DNA of 64,000 bases from contig NC_092605.1 of the NCBI RefSeq assembly GCF_047663525.1, forward strand, positions 4,774,001 to 4,838,000, read 5' to 3'. The DNA comes from Anas platyrhynchos. Lineage: Eukaryota; Chordata; Aves; Anseriformes; Anatidae. A program made the position numbers and the translations under genes. A model generated the notes under the pieces. The model was given only the letters and a program-made list of their open reading frames with translations. It was not told where the DNA came from and ran no database searches. Below are positions 50,966 to 63,671 of this stretch, one piece after another; the stretch's first letter is position 1, and every line of letters begins with the position of its first letter.

Positions 50966-53900
50966 CCTGTGATACTTCTTTAGAAGGATGTACTTTTATG
51001 GTGGCGGAATGATAGAAAAAGCTATCTGCTACAGACAGAGCCCCTTTGATGGGGAAAATTCAATCAGATCTTTAAAAAGTGCTTTAGCAGAATTCTGCGA
51101 ATCCTTTCTTCTTTCTGCCACTTTCCTGAGTGTCTGCAGTTGGTACTTCTTGTGCTGTACGTAGGAGACTTGGGAAAGAAGCTCATGTGATAATGTTATT
51201 TTCTTTTTTAAAACTGCAAGAAACATATCTACCAAAATACAAATACTGTCTTAACATAGCTTGCTTTGTAGCGTTAAACATTAAAAATCTTCTGTCATAT
51301 GTGAGTGACTGGGGGCTTAATTTCTCCAAGTGTAAGAAGGGGCAAGGTGCGTAAAGCTGCAGCAGAGCAGTTGTTAAGGGGATAGGAAGCAGCTGGTCAC
51401 TGTGCAGTCCTAGCCCAGATTTTTTGGAAACTTGTTTTGGCAACAAGATTCCTAGTTACCATCTTTTCTTGATCCCTAACTAAGTGATGGTGCGAGATTA
51501 GTAAATGTTGGTTGAGAGAACAGGGGAAATGAGTCCATGCCACAAAATGGCTTCCCAGGCTAAGTTGGGAGTGGTTGCTCAGAGTGAGTTATCATTTCTT
51601 CTCCACCTGCTGCAGTTCTGTGATTTATTACCATTTCCTCTGTGCTACGATGAGCATTAGTTAGGGCTCATTCATGTGCAGAAGCAGTGTCTAAGGTCCT
51701 CCGTGAGGGCAGGAAGCTGCCAGCTCTTCTTTTTGTGAGGAGCATAGCTGGGTTGTCACTAGCCAAAACCTATCCCAGGTGTGCTTTCCTTAAAAAAGGC
51801 TGTGAACCAGGTAGGCTTCACAACTTGATACCTGGAGTGTGGATGTGGAGTAAAGGTTTTTTAGCCCTGCATGTTAAGGTTGCTAACCTGACTTTTCTGT
51901 GCTTTTGAATTCATTTTTTCATGTCTGCTCCTGAAGTGGTGTGAACCTCCTTGCTCTGATGTAGCACCTTTCCCATGCCTGCAGCTCAGCTTCTTACCGT
52001 TCTTTTGATAAGGCAAAAACAACAGAACAAATCCTTTTATACAGTGCAAATGTTTTTGAGCTGCCTAGTAACTTAAGGCTGTTTTGATGGGAGGAAGGTG
52101 GCTTCAACGAAATGACATTCTTCAACCTAGGGCAAATTTAACATCACTGCTATTACTAAACAATTGGGGTTCTCCCCTTTCAGGTGTTGCCCAAAGCACT
52201 TCTCAGGCTTTCACCTCAGCCTTACTGCAACTTTCATAGGGATTTTTGCCAGTGCCTCTGAAAATAAACTGAAACATATTAAAAAAAAAAAAAAAAGAAA
52301 AAAAGTAAACTTGTTCTCTCTGAAGTCAATAGGCAGGCTTTGAAGGACTTGCAGTGTTCCCTCAAGTGCTGCTAGTAGAAGAAAAACACATGGAAATAAT
52401 ATGGTCTTGGTACAGAGCTCTGTGTTAGAGCTCAGACCCACTGATTGTGGTATTGTTCTCAGAACAGCAGAAAATCTCAGGTTGTGAGAAGATCGGGGTG
52501 AATCCCTTTCACAGCTCTGGGTTAGATTCCTTTCTCTTTGCCTTACCCGAGCCATACCTGGATAGGATAAGTAAGGCCACACAATCCCAACTAGTATATT
52601 AAAAAGATCTACCCTAACATGTAGACTTTTTCTGGTATCCTCTTTCTGTGTAACTATCCGAAGAACAGAGATCTGGTGCCCTTTCCTGGGACCAGCTTCA
52701 GCCCAGCTGGCTTTGTTTCTTGAATTTAGCTGTACTCAATCACAGGTGACTTCCTGAATTCTGATGCTTCTATGGTATAGTAAGAGATTAGAAGCAGATC
52801 CTACTATACAGTTAGAAGTCCAAAGGGCAAGCTATTAAGAAATAATTTTCAAGGAAGACTGTTAATATGCTGGATGCTCTATGAGGAATGCTGATAGGAG
52901 ACGGGAAATGAGGACTTGAGAATAGTTGGCTGCTGCTGCATGGTCTGTTGGTACAGAACCGCGTGGAAGATTGGTAGCAAGAACATGTTAAAACATGGCA
53001 TAGAAAGAAAGTATGTATAAATGCTCAAGGAGGAGGTGTGTTTGCCAGTAGAGGAGGGCTACTTCAGCTTCAAAGAAATGGCTTTACTCCTTAGGGTAAT
53101 AGGGCAACCAAAGAGAAGTTCAGGAGAGAAAGTGAAGAAGATACTACATCCTATTGAAACTGCAGAGGATATCCCTTAAGGTGAATATAGCTACCCAAGC
53201 TGATGTTTTCCAGGGTAATGAAGTAAATGAAAGGATCTCACAGGATTTGCATTACCTCTAAAATCACTCAGTCCTTACTGGCCTTGAAGAAAATGATGCA
53301 TCCTGCATTGCAGAGCTCTCCTCCTCATTAAGGCAAGGGACTCCACAAGGCCAATGTGTTAGTATGACTGTCTGGTTCTAAAACACTTAAATGGTGTGCA
53401 GCTTTCCAGTGTTCCCAGATATGTGCAGGAATACTGAGAGTAGCTGTGGTGAAATTGTTCTGAAGATTTGTGTCAGGGAACCTGAGCTTGAGAAAAAAGT
53501 GTGTCTTGTAAAGCTGAACAGAGTATTCCTTCCTCCCGGGGAATATCGCACTTTAGGTTTGAATGAGTATTTCACTACCCATTCTATTAGTTTAAACTCA
53601 CAATAATTATTCAGCTTTTGCTGTTAGAAACAGCATTTGGCCCCATGGTAGCTGAAACAGGATATAGTTTATTGTTGTATGCTTTTAAGAAACAGCTGTT
53701 TCTAGTAGCAGGAAGGCAATAAAAAACCCCACAAGCAACTCTGGTTCTATTTTGCCCCAAAAGAGTGTTTCGCAGAGAGGGGGAACATGCTGTGTTTGGT
53801 AAGTGTAGCTTGTAGTATTTCTGCTGAGAATGAGTTAGGGAAACATGCAAGGTGGCTCAAGCACCATGTTTTTGGCTAATTTTGAAGATGCTATACACCA

Positions 53901-55007
53901 AACAGAGCGTATGGTGTGTATGCAATGTTCTGCCCCAAAGAACTGAAAGATGAAGTACTCGTATGAAAAGAGGAACATGAGAACAGACAAAGTGATTTAT
54001 GTGACCAACACTACTTTAGCTTGTTGTATGGAAAAGAGTGTATTAGGTAGAATGGTCACTTACTAAGTGGTGCTTGATAGTGCCAGTCATGTTGGATGAT
54101 GACTTCATCTATAAAAAAAAAACAAACAAAACAAGCTGACTCGATATTTGTGATTTGCACCCAAGACAGTATTCCAGTTGTGCAGCAGATCAATCTGCTG
54201 ACGTTACTTGGTGGTAAGGCTTTGGCTCCTTAGATAAAATGTTCCTTTTGATGCTTCTATTTGCAAGTACGATGTGTGATTTCTGTATTGCAGTTTCGTT
54301 TATTTTACCGAGCAAAGCAACTTTGGTACCATAATGAATTCTGCTAAAAAGTGCTTATCTGATTGGGCTGGCAAAGACAACAGGCTTTGTACAACGCTGT
54401 GTCAATTATTTCCATTCTTGTTGGGAAACATGACCAAGAAGCTCTGAAAGCATAACCTCATATTGCACTTCTATTTGTTACAGAGATTTTAACAAACCCA
54501 GACTGTTGTGCTGGCTGAAAAGGAAAACAAAACAAAACATATTCTAAAATGCTAAAAACACACGCAAAAAAAACAACAGGATAACACTACTTCTTAATAC
54601 GGCAGCAGTGGCTGACCTGCTGTATAAACAGAAATCAGTCTGCTGCTGCCCATGTTAGTTAAGCACTCCAGATACAGCGATGTGCAGGTACATTTTTCTC
54701 CCAGATAACAGAGTCTTCACTGTGGTGGTGTGTTTTTTCACCACTAGCTCTGATTCCCTTCAACATTTGATATCCAGCAATGCTCATCGACCTCCAGTAG
54801 TGCTTTATGGGTTATTTATTGGTCGCTGAATGTGTCCTTTGTGGTTCTCTAATTTAATTGGATTTTTTCAATTTACCTTTGTTTGTCTCTGGTATATTGC
54901 AACGTAGTTAATTGCATGTGAAAGTACTCCTCCTAGAATAACCATAATAGAAGCTAGAATATTAGGTTGGTTTCTCTATCATACAGCAGCGTTTATATAC
55001 TGCATGC
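50966..55007. other. Non-coding unique DNA
   Basis: No gene is supported. Unrecognised plus-strand open stretches occur at 51130-51354 (behind a CTGTCTGCAG-like acceptor tract) and 53391-53606. A-rich low complexity lies at 52281-52304. No strong donor completes an exon in either case. Confidence 0.5.
52281..52304. repeat. Poly-A and GAAAAAAA tract
   Basis: Sixteen A residues followed by GAAAAAAAG. Simple low-complexity sequence. Confidence 0.85.
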
Positions 55008-55032
55008 TTTTTTTTTTTTTTTTTTTTTTTTT
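55008..55032. repeat. Poly-T run (T25)
   Basis: Twenty-five T residues followed by AAG. It resembles an acceptor tract, but no credible exon follows. Confidence 0.9.
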
Positions 55033-58000
55033 AAGAAACACTAACACAGACTTGTGCTTTTTGTTGTTTAGATCAAAAATTCTATTTGAATATTGCCCTT
55101 CTTATTGCAGCCTAGTCCAAGCTCACTCAGCTTCATGCCCTTTTTCTCTGTGGCTTTGCAATTGTGTATCTAAGTGCTGTTCCTTGGTATACAATTAATC
55201 TCCTTCCAATGGTGATTAGTTTGGTGAGTAGCCTACTTAAGGATCTCTGGCTCACAATATTACTGGTCCTTGTAGCTGAGTTTATTGGTAATATTTTGCA
55301 TTCAGAAACATGGTTACCATAATACCCCTCTCAAACTGCAGTCCGTGTTACGTTATGGCCTGGGAGCTTGCATCGAGCCAGAATCTATTGGTACATCCAT
55401 CCCAGACTTCCATGACCCCGAGGGTGTCCTTGCCACCTGCTGAGATTTCTCTGAGAAATCTGACCTGGCTGAAGCAGCTCTGGCTTCTGCCAAGTTCTGC
55501 CATTATCAATTGCATACCATAGGCTTTTAAGGAAATAGAGCTGTATTATTTCAGGCTGGGATGGAGAACATGAGCAGGGAAAGTATTTGAATATATTTGC
55601 AATTATTTACTTACAAAGGTCTGTTTCTATAGGGAAAAAACAACTCCAGGATCTCAAATCCGTTCTTTTGCCCTTTCTCAATCTTGTCAGCAGCACCTCA
55701 ATCAGCTATAAAGATGCTTTGGCAATGCCTGCCCTGTATTGAGACACAGCAGTTATTAGATCTGTGAGATGCTGCTGGACAATGGATTCATTATTGCTTG
55801 AGGATTCCACTGGTAGAAAGGATATAAGAGACCTTTCTATGCCTTGGGGGATAAACCACACTTACTTGGAAGCATGTCTGTGGTGCTTCTGAGTCCCTCC
55901 TACCAAATTTCTATGATAGAAAAGGTAGAACGGAAATAATTGGGGATTTCCTGGCTATGAGAAATGGTAATTTTATATAAACCCATTCCCCATAAAGGCT
56001 GCATGGAAGGCAGGGTGAAAGGGAGAGCAGTAATTACTTGCTAGTATGAACGAAGCATTTACTATTGCAAAGGTAATCGAGTGTTGCTGTTGATGGGGGT
56101 GTTGGATTAGGACCCTGAACTTCTGAGGAAGGATGTAGATCAGGAGCATTTTGAAATGTCCCAAATGCCACTAAAAAGCTGCACTCTGATACCTTCATGG
56201 AGACTTCAGCTTGTTTTGTTAGGTCCTTCTTGACTTGGGTACAATTTATGATGTTTTAGAAATCTTTGTGGGGGGCATGTTTCTAAAAATACCCTTCTCC
56301 TGGTGATCTCTTCCTAGTTTTGATGTATGTAGATGTGCAACAGACAAAAAGAATGCAAGGTGTGCTTGGCAGCTGGTACAGTGGAATCAGAATAGTGGAA
56401 CAAATGTCAGAATGTATTCACCTTTTACCAGGAGGTGTGATTCAAGAGGAAAATATTATGAAACTGCTGTCAGAGTCTGGTGGGTCAGGGACTTGTAACA
56501 TTTGTCATGCAGCCATTTTGATGTTTCTAAATGACAGTTGAGAAAAATAAGGCAGACTGGTGTGTTCATGACAAAGAAAATTTGATTTCTTTTTGGAACA
56601 AGTGTGGCTGTGTAGTGCAAAAGTATTTACCGCAAGGTGCCTGCAGATGAACTGTATGTACTATTACTTCTTGATTTTTATTTTTTTTAGAATATTGTAC
56701 AAAACGACAGGATAATTTTAGACAGACTACATCTCAACACAGTTGGGAATGGCTACTAATTAGATAATTCTTACGAAAAGGTAAAAACGCTTCAAATGTC
56801 TTCTCTTAAATCCAAGCAACCCAGAAGCCCAGGAGTGATTGCTCAGAGTTAATATATCTAGCAAATCCTCTTAAGTAGGAATGCCCTTAATCTGACAAAT
56901 GGGAAGATGTTCAGTACTGTGAAGTCTTTTTGCTGTGTACTCCATCTGCTTCACGTGAGGGGCTGTCTGACTTGAAGCTTCCAAGAATCCTCTGAAGGTA
57001 GACGAAATAGTTGTCATACTTGTGAATAGTCTCATACTTGTAATGTGATTCACATGTATCTTTGTACCTAGCATAGTGTCTGGATTTCTAAGGGTTCTCA
57101 TGTATTCCTAGTGTAAATTCAGTTTTTAACTTGAGCTGTTTGACATGGACAAGAGATGATGATTCCCAGTTAACCTAGCTTGTAATTGCTTTAGTTTTGA
57201 AGACTTGGTCAATAGGCCTTGAATCATTCATAAGTATCAGAAGTTTCACAGAATCTCAAACTGTTTCCAAACTGTTTATTAAAGTTACCTACTCTTTGAG
57301 GGATAGTTTCGGATTTGAGCCTGATAAATAGGAAGGCTTTATTTGAAAGAACTTAAGATAACGGGCTGCCTACTAAAGGGTTCAGCTTGTCTGTGCTGTA
57401 CCCACTGCCCCACACACAAAGTAATCCTTTGCAAAGTCTTCTCCACCATGGGTGGAATGATGGAGTTTACTCCATCGGTTCAGTTTTAAGAAGGAAATCT
57501 TACCGCTATTAGTTGTTTAAAGTTTCTTAGAATGATTTAAGAATGTTTGTATAAAGAGAAACTTTTTATCCTTGTTCTAGCCAGATTGGCATAATAACCC
57601 AAACTACAGAAGATCAATCCCTGCTTTGAACTTTCTGGATCTATTGAGAGAGGGGCAGACATTTTATCTTGATAGAAGACAAGGTCAGCTCTTTTATAAA
57701 ACTTGGCTCTTATGTAAATACAAATCTAAGTGGAGCAAAGAATGATTTTTCCTGATTTATGGTGTGACCCAACTCCTGTAATGTCCTTCAGGTCTGATTT
57801 AATGCTGGCACAGTCTCTGGTTTTGACTTTCCAGTTATTGGCCATTCATCAAGAAAATGGATGAATTTGATGTATTGTTTTCTCAGGTGGGACGCTGCCC
57901 CTACCACGTGCTTCACAAATTCAGAGGGATTTAAGCCAAAAGGGAGGATTTTTTTTTTTCTTATCTTAAATTTTAATGTGAAGGTTTAAAAAAAAAAAAA

Positions 58001-59065
58001 AGAAAAACAAGAAACAAGTGTCTTCTATGGCTGTTATTCTCCATATAGGGCAGGCTGAACATAACTGAACCACAGACACTATAACATTTCTGTGTGTCTA
58101 CATTCACTTTCTGTGAAGCAACCAGCAGGAAGTAATGATACAAAAATATGAAAAGTTGTACAGGGATTTCAGAATTTTTTTCTGGTGTCTCTTTCTGAGC
58201 AGATAGATGTGGCCTTTGAATAATGTGAAAGATCTTGAAGGGCTGTATACTGATTTTAGTGTGGAAGAGCCACAGGAGTCGGTCAGTGTAGTGAAGCCGT
58301 TTCCCACTATCTAAAAATGAATCATTAACGTCCTGTCAAATATGCATGACTAAGATGAGGCTACTTGATTTGTCGTTTATGTTGAATTACCTGGGAAATT
58401 ACCTGCTTGCTCTCCCTGGGTTCAGTTACAGACATTTAAATGTTTAAGTTCATTTCAGCTGAGGTGCAGGTGAGGGGAATTGGCTACTAGCTTTTTGCCT
58501 GCTGGTGAGATGAGAGCTGTTCCTACAGCCACTGGAACTGGAGGCTCAGCTGCTGGGGTTATTCTGGACATTGCTGTAGACAGCAAAATAGTAAAAATGG
58601 GGAGTTCTTACACTAGATTGTAACAAAAAACAGGCTGTAAGTTTGACTGCTAGTTAGTTTCAGTATGAAGAGGTAGGTATCTAACTTGGGAGATAACAGC
58701 TGGGCCAGCTTCATCAAGGACTCTGCCATGTCTGGTGCTTAGTCCCTAACCAAGAAGCCTGTAAAGCTCAGTGCTGACAGACTGCATATGCTTAAGCTAC
58801 TAAATGTTTTCACCTCCCACTGGCTTCGTGTACTTAGGCATGGAGAACCTTGCAGTAGTGAGCTCTAAATCAGTTGATGCATTGTCACAGCTCCCTGAAT
58901 TAATGGCCAAGTCATAGCTGAATTTTATTAACCTTGCTTAACTTTAAATGCGGGGGCAAATGCTGCTTCCTTTGCTTTAGTAGATGAGGTGGAACCTGTT
59001 GGATCTTTTAAGTAACTGGGATAGGACTTGCCTTTGATGTAGTGACCTACAAGAATAAATTTATT
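55033..59065. other. Non-coding unique DNA
   Basis: No gene is confirmed. The 56318-56541 interval is an open stretch that starts just after a CTCTTCCTAG acceptor-like site (see findings). Poly-T and poly-A runs occur at 57951-57960 and 57988-58001. Confidence 0.5.
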
Positions 59066-59107
59066 ATTATTATTATTATTATTATTAATAATAATAATAA
59101 TAATAAT
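59066..59107. repeat. (ATT)n/(AAT)n palindromic microsatellite
   Basis: Seven ATT-type units run directly into seven AAT-type units, forming a perfect 42-bp palindrome with 21-bp arms and no loop, centred on TTAA at 59085-59088. It is all A and T, so cruciform extrusion would be easy. Confidence 0.92.
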
Positions 59108-60946
59108 TTTGAATTCAGTGGGAAGTATAGATGACATTCAGGAAGGGAAGACTGAGGCAAGCAGTGAGTAAATGCTGCCTGGTTACCAATGGAAATGATA
59201 TGCCACGCTGCCATTGAAGTTAATTTGGGAGAAACTGGAAGTGAACCATGATTTAAAAAAAATAATAAGCAAAATGAAAGCATCAGTTATAATGCTACGG
59301 TCAGCTGGAAATCTGACAAATGGCAGGTTTTATGGCTGAGCCTAATGCATCCTGGACTTTCTGAGGTGTGAAGGTAAGGGTTACAGATCAGCTCACCTGG
59401 ACCTGCTTGGTGGTGTTATAAATGGCAGTGTGGGTATGCAGACAGGTGTGGGCTGCAGTCAGTCCTGCAGGGAATGGTGGGGCAGGTAACTGCCTGCAGA
59501 ATTTCTGCTGCTTGTCACTTCCTCTGGGGATCTATGTCAGCTTCTGCCAGTTGAGTGTTGTAATGATTATGACTTGAGACCTTCTTATATGTGTACCAGG
59601 CTCCCAAAATAGAGCTGAGGTGTGGAGTTTCTGTACAGGCTCTGCAGGCAACCTGTGGACTGGAATTTCCCATGACTTCCATTATCAGTCAGTTCAGGGG
59701 ATTAGGAATCCTACTTGTTTAAGAATTAAGGCTGTATTTAAGCATTCTGTCAGGAACGAACATCAAAGAAACATGGCAGGTGTCAGCAAAATGGTATGGC
59801 AGGATTCAGTAAGGATAAAATGCAGAAAAGCACTTAGATGGGTGTAGCATCTGAAGCAAGTAAATAGCTTTTCTATCTGAACCCAACGAGAAAACAATGG
59901 TTGATACTTCTGCTTTTATAGCCAGTGAGATATTAAATTTAAAATGGTGTTAATACATGTTCTCCTATAGTTGATGTTGTGATACAATTTCTGTAGGCTG
60001 CTAAATTTGAGATTACAAGTTTAGGCCTCAGATTTAGGACCTGCATCATAAAACTTGAGGATTAACAAGTAATTTTTTTAAAAAAAGTTCTTTGACTTAA
60101 CCTAAGGCCCAAAGGATTTATGGAAGAAAGGGTGCATCAGACCTCTCTTAGTCAAACTGTGCTAAGTGGCAGTGGGAGTACTTTCACCTGCTCTTTGTGT
60201 TGTCTTAAATCACCTTCACGTACTGTCCATGAGAATCCATAAATATTGAATGGCTCCTATTAAAAAAGGAAAGTAACTAGTCTGTTTCCTTGAATGGGAG
60301 CTGACCCATTGTGTATATACAGAAAGAAAAGCATTTAGTCCCATTGCTAACCCAGTACAGCAGGTTTTATCCCCCAGTCAGAGGTTTACAATCTGTAGTC
60401 AAAATTCTGTGATAAGAATGAGCCGCGCACAGATGGCAGAAGTTAATAACCTGATCCTGACATCAGGACACATAAAAGAAATCATCAACCATAGAAGATA
60501 GAGCAGTTCTGGTGGCTTGGAATAGATCTGTGCTGCCCTGTACTTTGTACCCTAATTTACATAAGTATTACCATTCTGCTGCACTTAGTATTATCCTTAA
60601 AATGGCATATATAGTTAAACAAGGCTGAGGATGATGTGGAACTGCAAGACCAAGGCGAGAAGTCTGGCTTAATCTTCAAATGAAATGCTGCCACTCCCAC
60701 TGGTTTCAGCTGCAGTTAATGGAAGATACTACACTGACTAAAACGATATTTGAATTTGTCATGTTGACAAAACTCAATGAAATTCACTCAGATGCTTTCC
60801 TAGCCCACTAAATGGGGAATGGCAGTGAGCTGTCCAACAGGGAAACTTTGGAACAAATACAAACCCTAAGAAACCAAGTAGTAACAGAAACCAGCACATG
60901 TTCTAATCCAGAAGTGTTCTAGCTTGCTTAAAGTTCTTCTGTTTTT

Positions 60947-60972
60947 TTTTTGTTTGTTTGTTTGTTTTTTTC
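60947..60972. repeat. (GTTT)n tract
   Basis: Three to four GTTT units are flanked by T runs. Confidence 0.8.
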
Positions 60973-62854
60973 TGCTGAGTAGTCCAGACTTGACTTCAGC
61001 ATTTCTGATCTGCTAGGTAATCAGAAGGGCAGGCACTCCGTTTGTGTGATGGCAAATGAGTTTGACACCACCTGAATTAGCACAGAAGATGCTTGACCTA
61101 TAACCCAGAGGTGACAGAATAGTTACTATTGAGCCCTAATTTCTTCAGTGGTTGACTCACTTGCTTTGTGGTTTAGTCATTTACATTCCATTTGATATTT
61201 TGATCCACGTGACCTTCCTGACTACTCTAATTTATTTAGAATATGGGCAAATGCTTTGGCTTCCATCACTGTTTTGAAGTAGGAATAGAAACAGTTTCTA
61301 CAGAGTGATTCATATTCAGTAGATCCCTTCTGTCCTTAAGATTAAAATAGCTTGAAGGAAACGGTCTAGTTTCCTATGAATGTTTGAAGCCAGTGGAAAA
61401 GATACTGAGTCCAAACGAATCAATGTATATGGTTAACCTACTAGGCGAGGTAGCAGTATCTTGTGTAACTTGTAAACAGCAACAGTAAATTCACTTACGT
61501 GTGAGAAGGGAGAGTTCATTTACAGAATTTTTAAAAATGAAAATTGTTTGATAAACAAGTGAAAACATCATTGCAGATGAGCCAGCACCTTTAAAATAGT
61601 GGTTCTGTTTTAGATCAATAGTAAAGCTATAATATACGGCAAGTTCTTAAATGCGTTAGCTTATAATGTGGTTTATAAGGTTTAGCAGCATGCTGAAGGA
61701 ATTTAACCGTGTATTGAAGGCAAAGAAATAAATAACTGAGCTTAAGGTTATGTTTAAATCAGTACCAAGTGGGAGCTAGAACTCCTAATATAACTCAGTT
61801 TTCAGAGGATGCCAATTTAGTTGAATGACTTTTCACCTGTGTTTTTGACGGCAAGGAATGGCTGTGTAGTTAGATCAAATGCTAATCCCAGGCACTTGCA
61901 TCTAATAGCCTCCGGTGGAAGAAAGGTCACTGCCTGAGCCAATTTTGAGCCGATTTCCTTTCTGCCTGGGGTTGCCCTCTGCCCAGAGGTGGTGGGATGT
62001 GTTGAATGTTGTTCTCATGGTACTGTCATTGTGGCTGTTACATGTTAATGCTCTCGCATCTATGCCTGGTTTCATGAGGAGAATGGAGACATGTCCAATG
62101 TAGCTAATGCAAGACTAATAATTTCTTATTGCTTGCTCCTTGGATGCAGGAATTTCTGCTTCTGTGACAACACTTAGCGAGTGCCAAGTCATCATTGTAA
62201 CATAACCTTTATCCTCTGCCATGAAGGGCTTACATTGCAGAATTAGGAATTCTTTCCTATTGCCCGGAAACTTAATTCTGAAGTATCCAGTGTGCTGGCA
62301 TATTTCTCTGTTTACTTGAATCTGGCGCTCATTGCTTTCCTTGTCAGGGTGCCTGGAGTCCAAGGTCAAAGTCAGGGGTGCACTGCTGAGGGTAGATTTT
62401 CAGTCAGGTTTCATAACATTGCTAGGACTATAACTCTTGTACTCATAAGCTAGCTTACTTCAACAAAACTGAGATAATAGATGTCCAAAGGAATGCAAGT
62501 TTTGTTAAAATAACTGAAGACAAAAAAAGACTGGTGATCCCATTAACAGCGTGAACATTAGCAGTGCAGTGAAAGCTCAGTGCTTATTAGGCACGAGAGA
62601 ATCTATACCAGTTCAGTCTTGTTTATTTACTGTAAGTAGAAAATCACTGCAGATTACTTCGCCTAAGCAGTTCTGACAGAAGAGGATATTTTTCATTTAC
62701 CTGCTTATTCTTGCAAAAATGTTAGTCATTTTGAATTAAAGAGCTGAATGTGATTAGTTCAGCTGTTCCTTGCATTCAAAACTTTTCTTCCAATGTCTTA
62801 ATGGTTTTTAATGTCTTTGAATTTGCTAAAGTAAAAATGAATATTTAGTGTTTG

Positions 62855-62872
62855 TTTTTTTTTTTTTTTTTT
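62855..62872. repeat. Poly-T run (T18)
   Basis: Eighteen T residues. Simple homopolymer. Confidence 0.9.
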
Positions 62873-63305
62873 AACGAGGGGAGAACGGGATGCTTTCATC
62901 TAGATTAGAGCCAAATGAAACTTGGGGTCAGAAAAACGATAGATTGTTTAAGGTTCCACTTAGTAAGAGCTGAAGTTGATGGCTGCAGTAAAGCTGAAAT
63001 GGTAAGCAGTGTGACTGTACGATCGGTTATGTCATGAGATTGCCACCGGTGGGGATTTGAATCTTGAATGTGTATCCAGGTACAATCTATTTTCTCTGTG
63101 CTGATTCTGGAATGATATATTTAAACTTACCTTCTAACATTCAGAACTGATTGGCCCATTTTTAAACTCAAGTAGAAACACCCTGGATATTTTTTAAAGC
63201 GGATCACAGCGCCCCATACCTGTTTCATGCCAGTCTTCCAGCACTCTCATGTGCTGCTGAGTAAGGATTGACTACTGAATCAAGAACGTAATCACAGACG
63301 TAAGT

Positions 63306-63485
63306 CTTTTCTTTTTCTTTTTCTTTTTCTTTTTCTTTTTCTTTTTCTTTTTCTTTTTCTTTTTCTTTTTCTTTTTCTTTTTCTTTTTCTTTTTCTTTTT
63401 CTTTTTCTTTTTCTTTTTCTTTTTCTTTTTCTTTTTCTTTTTCTTTTTCTTTTTCTTTTTCTTTTTCTTTTTCTTTTTCTTTTTT
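63306..63485 (+). repeat. (CTTTTT)28 hexanucleotide array
   Basis: Perfect hexamer copies occupy 63311-63478 (168 bp, 28 copies with no interruption). They are bounded by one CTTTT unit at 63306 and one CTTTTTT unit at 63479. The strand is pure pyrimidine, the complement pure purine, and the array is mirror-symmetric, which favours triplex (H-DNA) formation. The absence of any substitution implies a young or actively slipping array. It runs on through more T/C-rich DNA to a TTTCCCAG at 63506. Confidence 0.97.
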
Positions 63486-63506
63486 CTTTTTATTTTTTTT
63501 TCCCAG

Positions 63507-63671
63507 CAGAATTTTAATTATCTGTTAATGCTTGAAGTAATAAGAAAGTCTTCACTCTTGGATGGCTTACTGAAATGCAGTTTTCCCCATGCAGTACTTG
63601 TGCTGGACCTTTATTCAGTGCTTTGTTTTCCCCTTCATTGTCTGGAAACTTGGAAGCATTGTAGGTTCCAG
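63507..63671 (+). other. Candidate exon downstream of the hexamer array, weak
   Basis: The preceding 200 bases are almost wholly pyrimidine and end TTTTTTTTTCCCAG, an acceptor by any rule. The segment ends GTTCCAG followed by GTATTG at 63672. It is 165 bp, exactly 55 codons, open in phase 0: it starts QNFNYLLMLEVIRKSS and ends CLETWKHCRFQ. The peptide is Leu- and Cys-rich and unrecognised. Open frames of this length occur by chance, and the donor is only fair. The strong-looking acceptor is largely a by-product of the microsatellite. Confidence 0.18.

Larger units (their letters stand above)
59108..63304. other. Non-coding unique DNA
   Basis: No gene is supported. It contains a (GTTT)n tract near 60947-60972, an 18-T run at 62855-62872 and unrecognised open stretches of up to 84 codons (for example minus 62115-62369). 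Confidence 0.55.

Noticed and set aside
51130..51354. 74-codon frame after a CTGTCTGCAG acceptor-like tract
   Set aside because: The frame runs through a second internal pyrimidine tract and acceptor-like site, its composition is intron-like and the only donor (GTGAGT at 51300) is unsupported.
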